This document shows positions 1 to 5,571 of a stretch of 6,817 bases of DNA, one piece after another. Each line of letters opens with the position of its first letter. The first letter of the stretch is position 1. The translations under genes were made by a program, and so were the position numbers. Below the pieces are notes generated by a model. That model ran no database searches and was not told where the DNA came from. It saw nothing but the letters and a program-made list of their open reading frames with translations. This stretch comes from an uncultured Clostridium sp. (GTDB lineage Bacteria; Bacillota; Clostridia; TANB77; CAG-465): the NCBI GenBank assembly GCA_900554875.1, contig USJA01000053.1, positions 1 to 6,817 of the forward strand, written 5' to 3'.

Positions 1-33
1 AATATTATTTATATAAATTTTATTTTCTTCCAT
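1..33 (-). CDS. Possible start of a third operon gene (partial, cut by window edge)
   Basis: An ATG on the minus strand begins immediately after the TAG stop of the prepilin peptidase gene, with no bases between them. It stays open for the 11 codons available (MEENKIYINNI). A GGAG sequence at 46-49 lies 12 bases upstream, which is rather far for a ribosome binding site, so translation would probably depend on coupling to the upstream gene. The absence of any terminator between the two fits an operon that continues beyond the window. The fragment is too short to assign a function, and an open run of 11 codons could also arise by chance in this AT-rich DNA. Confidence 0.42.
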   Translation of the reverse strand, partial: MEENKIYINNI

Positions 34-780
34 CTAACTAAATTTCTCCATTAAAAAATATATAAAATCTGTCATTAAAAGTCCTAAATAACTACAAAAT
101 GATATAAAAATCTCAATTATAATATCTGGTCCTGTAAACATTAAAATAATTGTAGCAATTACAATAAAAGGTCCAAAAGCAATATATTCCTCTTTTTCTT
201 TCCTTTTTATTATCATTACAATTATTCCAATAACTGCTCCTATCATAAATGAAACTAAAGTTATAACAAGTATATTTTTTATACCAAAAAGAAGACCTAA
301 AGCAGCCATAAGCTTTACATCACCAAGTCCCATTCCATCTTTTTTTAATATAATAAGTGCTATTAAATTTAAAGAATAGAATATTGCACCGCCAATGATC
401 GCTCCAAGAATATAATTCCACCAACTTGATATATTAAAAAAAATATTTATAATACCACAAATAGCAATTAAAATGCTTACTTCGTCAGGGATTAATTGGT
501 ATTTAAAATCAATACTAAATGCAATTGAAAGTGCAAAAATTGCTATAAAATATATAAATGTTGTTGAATTAAAACCACTAAAAAATACAATTCCATTATA
601 AATTATTACGAATACTAAAGAAAAAACATAATCTATCTTAAAGTTTTTTGTTAGAGTATTAAAAAATTCTCTATATGATATTTCTTCTGCCACAACAGGC
701 GGTAATTTCTTATTTAAGTGTCCTGCAAGTTGTCCGAGTATAACAGCTAAAATAGATGTTATTACATAATAAACTATCAC
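34..780 (-). CDS. Prepilin peptidase, A24 family (type IV prepilin leader peptidase)
   Basis: This is a polytopic membrane aspartyl protease of 248 residues. Enzymes of this family cleave the leader peptide of type IV pilins or competence pseudopilins at the cytoplasmic face of the membrane. Both family signatures are visible: SIDFKYQLIPDE at residues 89-100 (catalytic Asp91) and GMGLGDVKL at 149-157 (catalytic Asp154). Hydrophobic helices fill most of the remainder (about 3-20, 51-69, 73-90, 101-117, 122-145, 168-191, 200-216, 220-240). The N-terminal region that carries the N-methyltransferase activity and a four-cysteine zinc motif in proteobacterial enzymes is short here, and the protein's only cysteines are Cys108 and Cys229. 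Methylation is therefore doubtful. The start is GTG, overlapping the yqeG stop by one base (TAGTG), which implies coupled translation. No pilin or secretion ATPase gene is visible nearby. Confidence 0.92.
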   Translation of the reverse strand: MIVYYVITSILAVILGQLAGHLNKKLPPVVAEEISYREFFNTLTKNFKIDYVFSLVFVIIYNGIVFFSGFNSTTFIYFIAIFALSIAFSIDFKYQLIPDEVSILIAICGIINIFFNISSWWNYILGAIIGGAIFYSLNLIALIILKKDGMGLGDVKLMAALGLLFGIKNILVITLVSFMIGAVIGIIVMIIKRKEKEEYIAFGPFIVIATIILMFTGPDIIIEIFISFCSYLGLLMTDFIYFLMEKFS

Positions 781-1313
781 TATTTTTCACCTTCTGACTG
801 ATATTTTTTTAATATAATTTTTTCTAGGGGACGTTTTACCTTGCTTAGTATTGATTCACTTTTATTTATTGGAGTTACAAGTATTGTTTTAACTCCAAAT
901 CTATTACCTCCCCAAATATCAGTAAAAATTTGATCTCCAATCATTAATATATTTTCTCTTTTTACATCATTTCTTTCAATGACTTTTTTAAATCCTCTTA
1001 GTAGTGGCTTTGTTGCATTAAATTCATAAGACATATTTAGTTTTGTAGCAATTTCTCTTACTTTATCTCCAAAAGGAGAATTGCTTAAAATACATAGCCT
1101 AATATTATTATCTTTCATATTTTTTATCCATGCTTTTAATTCTTTATTAAACTTTCTATTATTATCAATAAGGGTATTATCCATATCAAGTATTATTAAC
1201 TTAATATTTTCTTTTTGTATAAGTTCATATGGAATATCCTCAACTTTTTCATAAATATATGTAGGATAAAATCTTTTAAAAAAGCCCCTTCTTTTATCTA
1301 TTTTGTGTTCCAT
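780..1313 (-). CDS. yqeG: YqeG-family HAD IIIA-type phosphatase
   Basis: This 177-residue soluble protein belongs to the haloacid dehalogenase superfamily, which uses an aspartate nucleophile and Mg2+ to remove phosphate. Motif I is LDMDNTL at residues 42-48 (nucleophile Asp43, acid/base Asp45). Motif II is LSNS at 76-79 (Ser77). Motif III is Lys102 in TKPLLRG. Motif IV is IGDQIFTDIWGG at 125-136 (Asp127, Asp132). The segment before motif I (FFKRFYPTYIYEKVEDI) and the overall length match YqeG of Bacillus and Clostridia; its physiological substrate is not established to my knowledge. It is the first gene of a minus-strand operon with the prepilin peptidase. The ATG at 1313 is the only plausible start, but the nearest Shine-Dalgarno-like GGAG is 13 bases away, with two out-of-frame ATGs in between. 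Confidence 0.93.
   Translation of the reverse strand: MEHKIDKRRGFFKRFYPTYIYEKVEDIPYELIQKENIKLIILDMDNTLIDNNRKFNKELKAWIKNMKDNNIRLCILSNSPFGDKVREIATKLNMSYEFNATKPLLRGFKKVIERNDVKRENILMIGDQIFTDIWGGNRFGVKTILVTPINKSESILSKVKRPLEKIILKKYQSEGEK
788..795 (-). promoter_or_regulatory. Ribosome binding site supporting the GTG start of the prepilin peptidase
   Basis: On the minus strand AGAAGGTG lies inside the last codons of yqeG, seven bases before the GTG at 780. The good match and spacing support GTG as the true start of the prepilin peptidase, with translation coupled to yqeG. Confidence 0.7.
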
Positions 1314-1347
1314 CTATACATCATTTCTCCAAATTATTTATACATAT

Positions 1348-1376
1348 ATCTTACTATATTTTTATTTTTTTTTCAA
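1348..1376 (-). promoter_or_regulatory. Predicted promoter of the yqeG operon
   Basis: On the minus strand TTGAAA (1376-1371) is followed after exactly 17 bases by TAAGAT (1353-1348). This is a reasonable sigma-A-type -35/-10 pair that would start transcription near 1341, leaving a leader of about 28 bases before the yqeG ATG. The -10 box is only four of six, and the A-rich surroundings make chance matches likely. Confidence 0.4.
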
Positions 1377-1423
1377 GAAATTTTATATATTTATTAATTT
1401 AATATTTGATTTTATAAAAGTTC

Positions 1424-1452
1424 TTTAAAAAAATTCTAAAATATGATATAAT
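1424..1452 (+). promoter_or_regulatory. Predicted promoter of tyrS (extended -10)
   Basis: TTTAAA (1424-1429) and a perfect TATAAT (1447-1452) are separated by 17 bases. The -10 box is preceded by TGA, giving the extended form TGnTATAAT. Transcription would begin near 1459, so the leader is only about 24 bases. That leaves no space for a T-box riboswitch or attenuator before tyrS. Confidence 0.72.
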
Positions 1453-1482
1453 TTGATTTATAACTAGAAAGGATTTGATTTA

Positions 1483-2727
1483 ATGGATAACATAGAGAAC
1501 AAGTCAATTTATGAAGTTTTAAAAGAAAGAGATTTAATAAAGCAAATTGCTTTTGAAGATGAATTTATAGAACTTTCAAAGAATAAAAAAACTTTTGTAT
1601 ATTTGGGAATAGACCCTACTGCTGACAGTATACATATAGGTCACTTCATTCCACTTATGATGATGTCATACTTTCAAAAATGTGGACATACACCTGTAAT
1701 TCTTGTAGGAGGGGGAACTGCTCTTATAGGGGATCCTAGTGGAAAGACAGATATGAGAAAAATGCTTACAAAAGAAGATATACAAAGTAACGTTGAAAGT
1801 ATAAAAAGGCAAATTGAAAAATTTATCTCTTTTGAAGGAGATAATGCAGCAATAATTGTTAATAATGCTGATTGGATTTTAGATTTAAATTATATGGATT
1901 TTATTCGTACATATGGTGTTCACTTTAATATAAACAGAATGCTTGCAGCTGAATGTTTTAAGCAAAGAATGGAAAAAGGACTTACTTTCTTCGAGCTTAA
2001 TTATATGCTTATGCAAAGTTATGACTTTTTACATTTATTTGAAACTAAAAACTGCCAAGTTGAAATAGGCGGAGATGATCAGTGGTCTAATATGCTTGCA
2101 GGTGTTGATTTAATTCGTAAAATACACAAAAAAGGAAGCTTTTGCCTTACTTGCCCACTCCTTTTAAATGCTGATGGTGTAAAAATGGGAAAAACCGTCA
2201 ATGGTGCTTTATGGCTTGATAGTAAGAAAACAAGTCCATATGAATTTTATCAATACTGGAGAAATATTCGTGATAGTGAAGTATACGATGTTTTAAGAAT
2301 GCTTACATATCTTCCAATGGATGAGGTTAAAAGACTTTCTTCACTTGAGGGTGAAAAAATAAATGAAGCTAAAAAAATTGCAGCATTTGAAATAACAAAA
2401 TTAATTCATGGTGAAGAAGAAGCACAAAAAGCAAAAGAAAGTGCTGAAGCACTATTTGAAAAGGATACAAATTCATCTAATATGCCAACTTTTGATGCAG
2501 GTCATCTATTTACAAATAATGACGATTTAACACTTATTGATATATTAGTAGACTCAAAAACAGTTCCATCTAAATCACAAGCTAGAACCCTTATAGAGCA
2601 AGGTGGTATTTCAATAAATGATGAAAAAATAACAGATACTAAATATGTTATAAAAAAATCAGAATTTGAGGATAATTTCTTTATTCTAAAAAAAGGTAAG
2701 AAAACTTTTATAAAAATTACATTCTAA
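1483..2727 (+). CDS. tyrS: Tyrosyl-tRNA synthetase
   Basis: This class I aminoacyl-tRNA synthetase of 414 residues joins tyrosine to tRNA-Tyr using ATP in the cytoplasm, and the length is normal for bacterial TyrRS. The HIGH signature is at residues 51-54 in DPTADSIHIGHF. The KMSKS-type signature is KMGKT at 234-238. Tyrosine-pocket segments include YLGIDPTADS (Tyr40), NYMLMQSYDF (173-182) and GGDDQWSN (196-203). The C-terminal RNA-binding S4 domain spans about 348-413 (LIDILVDSKTVPSKSQARTL, then a second strand-rich part). AAAGGA at 1468-1473 lies nine bases before the ATG and supports this start. The gene is monocistronic, with its own promoter and a terminator directly after the stop. Unlike many Firmicutes tyrS genes, no T-box leader is present. 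Confidence 0.98.
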   Translation: MDNIENKSIYEVLKERDLIKQIAFEDEFIELSKNKKTFVYLGIDPTADSIHIGHFIPLMMMSYFQKCGHTPVILVGGGTALIGDPSGKTDMRKMLTKEDIQSNVESIKRQIEKFISFEGDNAAIIVNNADWILDLNYMDFIRTYGVHFNINRMLAAECFKQRMEKGLTFFELNYMLMQSYDFLHLFETKNCQVEIGGDDQWSNMLAGVDLIRKIHKKGSFCLTCPLLLNADGVKMGKTVNGALWLDSKKTSPYEFYQYWRNIRDSEVYDVLRMLTYLPMDEVKRLSSLEGEKINEAKKIAAFEITKLIHGEEEAQKAKESAEALFEKDTNSSNMPTFDAGHLFTNNDDLTLIDILVDSKTVPSKSQARTLIEQGGISINDEKITDTKYVIKKSEFEDNFFILKKGKKTFIKITF

Positions 2728-2730
2728 AAT

Positions 2731-2760
2731 TAAAGAAGTAGCAACTTTGCTACTTCTTTA
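2731..2760. terminator. Bidirectional intrinsic terminator between tyrS and the spoIID-like gene
   Basis: A perfect 14-base inverted repeat (TAAAGAAGTAGCAA at 2731-2744, its complement at 2747-2760) with a two-base centre forms a 13-14 bp hairpin. It begins four bases after the tyrS stop and has T-rich 3' flanks in both directions, so it can serve both convergent genes. The last three sense codons and the stop of the minus-strand gene lie inside the stem. Confidence 0.88.
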
Positions 2761-4111
2761 CTATTGTTATTCCTGTATAATAATGCTTTAATATTTGAGA
2801 ATAGTTATATCCTGCTTTTGCCATTTCATTAGCACCATATTGACTCATTCCTACCCCATGTCCCCAACCCTTAGTTGTAAAGACAATATTATTACCACTT
2901 TCTGATACACTAAAATCAGCTGATCTAAGTCCAAGTAGCATTCTTACATTTGTACCAGTGAACTCTTTTCCTCCAATTACAATACTATTTACCCTTCCAC
3001 CTGTTGTCTGACTTTTTATTTGTATATCATTTACTGAGTTAATATTTACACCAAGTTTCTGGTTTAATTCTGATATTGGTATAGTTTTTGTTGCATTAAA
3101 AAATTTTGTCCCTATATCCCATTTGCAATCTACACTTTTTAAATATGGTGCACTATAGTTCCATACATATATTGGATCTTCAGTTCTTCCATTACTAGTA
3201 GAAAAATATAACGCATCTATATATTTTCCATTATACATCATAACCTCTCCCTTAGTTGACATTACAGCTTTTTTTACCTTTGCATAATATGTATCAAAAG
3301 AATTTCCCCACATACTTTTTAACTCAGAGTTTGTTTTGTAAACCTGATCAGAAGTTGAAGCAACTAAAGTTGCTCCAACCGAATCTTTTTTCAAAGCATA
3401 GGTTCTTGCTGCAACTGATTGAGCCTTTAATGCCTCTTCACTAAAAAGTGCTGGCATTTCAGAGCATACAACACCAGTTACATATTCTTCTAATGGTATA
3501 TTAACAACTTCATTGTTATTTAATTTTACTTTTACAGTCTTTTCATTCTTAACTTCTTCTTTTGTTATATTATTGTTTACATTACTATTTTTTACATTAT
3601 CATTTAATTTATTTTGTTTATTTGTCTTATCTTTATTTTCAGTTTTATTGACTAAATCATCAACTTTAACTGCTTGTGCACTAGAAGATGATATATTTGT
3701 TACCACATTTTCTTCTTTTTCAATACTATCATATTTTTGATTATTATCTTCTTTTAGTGTAGCGTCACTTATATCCTCATTATTTATAGTATTTTCTCCT
3801 TCATCTGCAACTTCAGCTACCAAGTCTGTTTCTTTTAAATTATTAGCTTCAACATTTGGTCCAATTATTTGGGATATTACAAATGTTCCTATAATAACCC
3901 CATTTAAAACCAATATTGCTGTTGCATCCTTTACACTTTCAAGATGACTTTTAACATATTTTTTTATTTCGAAAGTAACCTCTTTTACCTTCTCTTTGTA
4001 TTTGTCAAAATCTAAACCAAACTCATACTCAAATGGATAATCAGCATAAACAACAAATTCCTTTTTATTATTTATTATTTCTAGTTTGTGACACACCTTA
4101 ATATAATTCAT
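2750..4111 (-). CDS. SpoIID/LytB-domain membrane-anchored protein (probable peptidoglycan lytic transglycosylase)
   Basis: This 453-residue protein has three parts. An N-terminal portion of about 60 charged residues is predicted to be cytoplasmic. A single membrane helix follows at about 64-84 (ATAILVLNGVIIGTFVISQI). An outside linker of about 105 residues (85-190), rich in Asn, Lys, Glu, Asp, Ser and Thr, then leads to the SpoIID domain (about 192-451). The domain shows VNIPLEEYVTGVVCSEMP (203-220), where Glu218 matches the catalytic glutamate of SpoIID. It also shows QSVAARTYAL (231-240), LYFSTSNGRTEDP (301-313) and the signature GWGHGVGMSQYGA (415-427). SpoIID proteins cut glycan strands of denuded peptidoglycan during engulfment in sporulation, whereas LytB-like members act in vegetative walls. 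This longer form may be either, so I do not call it spoIID itself. AGGTG five bases before the ATG supports the start. It appears monocistronic and shares a terminator with tyrS. Confidence 0.92.
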   Translation of the reverse strand: MNYIKVCHKLEIINNKKEFVVYADYPFEYEFGLDFDKYKEKVKEVTFEIKKYVKSHLESVKDATAILVLNGVIIGTFVISQIIGPNVEANNLKETDLVAEVADEGENTINNEDISDATLKEDNNQKYDSIEKEENVVTNISSSSAQAVKVDDLVNKTENKDKTNKQNKLNDNVKNSNVNNNITKEEVKNEKTVKVKLNNNEVVNIPLEEYVTGVVCSEMPALFSEEALKAQSVAARTYALKKDSVGATLVASTSDQVYKTNSELKSMWGNSFDTYYAKVKKAVMSTKGEVMMYNGKYIDALYFSTSNGRTEDPIYVWNYSAPYLKSVDCKWDIGTKFFNATKTIPISELNQKLGVNINSVNDIQIKSQTTGGRVNSIVIGGKEFTGTNVRMLLGLRSADFSVSESGNNIVFTTKGWGHGVGMSQYGANEMAKAGYNYSQILKHYYTGITIVKK

Positions 4112-4142
4112 ACAATCACCTATATTTATAGTGTGTATATAT

Positions 4143-4170
4143 ATTATAATTATTCAGTTTTTATATTAAA
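4143..4170 (-). promoter_or_regulatory. Weak candidate promoter of the SpoIID-domain gene
   Basis: On the minus strand a perfect TATAAT (4148-4143) lies about 30 bases before the ATG, with a poor TTTAAT (4170-4165) 16 bases further upstream. The region is almost pure A/T, so this box may be chance. No convincing sporulation sigma factor consensus could be made out. Confidence 0.3.
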
Positions 4171-4226
4171 GATTTAAAACTATAATAACATTATGAATTA
4201 AAAATATATTAGCCTATTTAAAATTT

Positions 4227-4266
4227 AAAAAGCCCTAAAATATTGAAAATTCAATATTTTAGAGCT
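4227..4266 (-). terminator. Intrinsic terminator of the tRNA-Glu gene
   Basis: Positions 4235-4247 and 4250-4262 form a perfect 13 bp stem with an AA centre. Beyond one mismatch, three more pairs extend it to 4231-4266. On the minus strand it starts eight bases after the tRNA CCA end and is followed by TTTTT. This is a clear rho-independent terminator. Confidence 0.85.
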
Positions 4267-4273
4267 AAAAAAC

Positions 4274-4348
4274 TGGTGACCCCTACGGGAATCGAACCCA
4301 TGATTCCACCTTGAGAGGGTGGCGTCTTAACCGCTTGACCAAGGGGCC
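4274..4348 (-). tRNA. tRNA-Glu (anticodon CUC)
   Basis: The minus strand folds into a full cloverleaf of 75 bases including an encoded CCA end (4276-4274). The acceptor stem is GGCCCCT with AGGGGTC, and the discriminator base is A. The D arm is GTC/GAC around AAGCGGTTAA. The anticodon stem is CCACC/GGTGG with loop CTCTCAA. The T arm is ATGGG/CCCGT with loop TTCGATT. The anticodon CTC is at 4315-4313 and reads GAG, so this is the C34 glutamate isoacceptor; the body matches the usual Firmicutes tRNA-Glu. It is a single-gene unit with its own promoter and terminator. Confidence 0.97.
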
Positions 4349-4360
4349 AACAATAAAGTT

Positions 4361-4389
4361 ATTATATCATATTTTTTTTTGATAGTAAA
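4361..4389 (-). promoter_or_regulatory. Predicted promoter of the tRNA-Glu gene (extended -10)
   Basis: On the minus strand TTTACT (4389-4384) and a perfect TATAAT (4366-4361) are 17 bases apart, and TGA precedes the -10 box (TGATATAAT). The predicted start near 4354 leaves a short 5' leader of about six bases before the mature tRNA end, as expected for a tRNA gene. Confidence 0.72.
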
Positions 4390-4399
4390 TACTTTGATC

Positions 4400-4426
4400 A
4401 AAAAAAGAGGAAAAGATTATTTTCCT
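4400..4426 (-). terminator. Intrinsic terminator of the D-lactate dehydrogenase gene
   Basis: On the minus strand, 14 bases past the stop codon, AGGAAAA (4426-4420) pairs with TTTTCCT (4414-4408) around a five-base loop, followed by C and seven Ts (4406-4400). The stem is only 7 bp, but the T tract is strong. It sits just upstream of the tRNA promoter and separates the two units. Confidence 0.68.
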
Positions 4427-4440
4427 TTCCCCTAACTTTA

Positions 4441-5433
4441 TTATTTAACCTCATTTGCACAGCTACCTTTTTCAAATATTTCTTTTATATTCTCACAAGT
4501 ATCACAAGCAATTTTATCTAGAGCTTCTCTAGTGAAAAAAGCTTGATGGGATGTTATAACAACATTTGGCATTGTAAGAAGCGTTGATAGATTTTTGTCT
4601 CTTAAAGTAGACTGTGACAAGTCATTCATAAAGAAATCTCCCTCATTTTCATAAACATCTAAAGCTACTCCTCCAATTTTACCACTTGCAAGTTCTTCAA
4701 TCAAATCATTTGCATCTACAAGTTTTCCTCTACTTGTGTTTATTATTATAACTCCATCCTTCATTTTTTTAATTGAATCTTTATTAATCATTTTTGTATT
4801 TTCATCAGTTAATGGACAATGAAGTGAAATAATATCTGACTCTTTATATAACTCATCAAGAGTGACATATTTAAAGTCTTTTTCCTTTGCAAATTCTTCG
4901 TCCTTGTAAATATCATAAGCTATAATGTTTGCTCCATATCCTTTCATAATATTAATGAAACATTTACCAATTTTTCCTGTACCTATAACACCAACTGTTT
5001 TTCCATGAATATCAAATCCAAGAAGTCCATTTAAAGTAAAGTTATACTCTTTTGATCTTTGATATGCCTTATGTGTTTTTCTGTTAAGTGTTAATAACAA
5101 AGCTGATGCGTGTTCTGCTACAGCATATGGTGAATAAGCTGGTACTCTTACTGCTTTTAAATTTTCATCTAAACATTTTAAGTCAACATTATTAAATCCA
5201 GCACAACGAAGTGCTATAAGTTTTACACCATACTCTTTAAGTATATTTATTGTTTTTTCATCAACTGTATCATTTACAAACACACATACAGCATCATATC
5301 CTTTTGCCATATGTGCAGTTTTTTCACCAAGTTTTTCCTTAATATAATTTATTTCATAACCATATTTTTTGTTATATTCATTAAAAAACTTTTTATCATA
5401 TTCTTTTGTGTCATAAAATGCAATTTTTATCAT
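4441..5433 (-). CDS. ldhA: D-lactate dehydrogenase (NAD-dependent D-2-hydroxyacid dehydrogenase)
   Basis: This 330-residue cytoplasmic enzyme reduces pyruvate to D-lactate and regenerates NAD+ in fermentation. It is a two-domain D-isomer-specific 2-hydroxyacid dehydrogenase. The nucleotide-binding motif is GTGKIG at 151-156, and Asp174 at the end of the next strand favours NAD over NADP. The catalytic set is Arg235 (INTSRGKLVD), Glu264 (DVYENEGDFF) and His296 (SHQAFFTREA); these positions match the classical numbering of lactobacillar D-LDH. Substrate-loop residues RCAGFNNVDL (76-85) and PAYSPYAVAEHA (98-109) are also typical. A related activity on another 2-oxoacid, such as 2-oxoisocaproate, cannot be excluded. 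GAGGAGG at 5441-5447 lies seven bases before the ATG, an ideal ribosome binding site. The gene is monocistronic and divergent from the transporter gene. Confidence 0.93.
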   Translation of the reverse strand: MIKIAFYDTKEYDKKFFNEYNKKYGYEINYIKEKLGEKTAHMAKGYDAVCVFVNDTVDEKTINILKEYGVKLIALRCAGFNNVDLKCLDENLKAVRVPAYSPYAVAEHASALLLTLNRKTHKAYQRSKEYNFTLNGLLGFDIHGKTVGVIGTGKIGKCFINIMKGYGANIIAYDIYKDEEFAKEKDFKYVTLDELYKESDIISLHCPLTDENTKMINKDSIKKMKDGVIIINTSRGKLVDANDLIEELASGKIGGVALDVYENEGDFFMNDLSQSTLRDKNLSTLLTMPNVVITSHQAFFTREALDKIACDTCENIKEIFEKGSCANEVK

Positions 5434-5457
5434 ATCAATTCCTCCTCTATCTGTTTA

Positions 5458-5486
5458 ATTATACCACTATTTCTAGTATAACTCAA
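5458..5486 (-). promoter_or_regulatory. Predicted promoter of ldhA (extended -10)
   Basis: On the minus strand TTGAGT (5486-5481) and a perfect TATAAT (5463-5458) are 17 bases apart. TGG before the -10 box gives the extended form TGGTATAAT. The leader would be about 18 bases, just enough for the strong ribosome binding site, so this should be a strong promoter. Confidence 0.75.
5459..5481. repeat. Inverted repeat within the ldhA promoter, possible operator
   Basis: TTATAC at 5459-5464 and GTATAA at 5476-5481 are perfect 6-base inverted repeats separated by 11 bases. They fill the space between the ldhA -10 and -35 boxes. A protein bound here would block polymerase. Since one arm is partly the -10 box itself and the DNA is AT-rich, this may be coincidence. 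It does not match the known Rex operator (TTGTTAA-N4-TTAACAA). Confidence 0.3.
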
Positions 5487-5515
5487 TATTTTTAAAAAAA
5501 TAACTAAACAAACTA

Positions 5516-5544
5516 TTTTATTTATTTTTTTTATATGTTATAAT
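5516..5544 (+). promoter_or_regulatory. Predicted promoter of the MFS-like transporter gene (extended -10)
   Basis: A perfect TATAAT (5539-5544) preceded by TGT forms the extended -10 TGTTATAAT. The -35 region (TTTTAT at 17-base spacing, 5516-5521) is poor, which an extended -10 can tolerate. Transcription would start near 5551, about 20 bases before the ATG. It lies back to back with the ldhA promoter. Confidence 0.6.
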
Positions 5545-5571
5545 GAAATATATTTAATTAAGGGGGAATAC

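Noticed and set aside
1215..1397. 60-codon plus-strand open frame antisense to the start of yqeG
   Set aside because: It is mostly antisense to yqeG and A/T-rich intergenic DNA, encodes low-complexity Phe/Ile/Tyr sequence and has no ribosome binding site; a shadow frame.
3256..3740. Two plus-strand open frames (3256-3444 and 3513-3740) antisense to the SpoIID-domain gene
   Set aside because: They mirror the coding strand, the second over the repetitive Asn/Lys-rich linker, giving Leu/Phe-rich nonsense; no start signals or family resemblance.
4349..4440. Read-through operon linking ldhA and the tRNA-Glu gene
   Set aside because: A hairpin with a seven-T tract (4400-4426) lies between them and the tRNA has its own extended -10 promoter, so independent transcription is more likely.
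5434..5571. Rex (redox repressor) operator upstream of ldhA
   Set aside because: Only a lone TTGTTTA-like half-site is present on the minus strand; the complementary TTAACAA half at the right spacing is missing.
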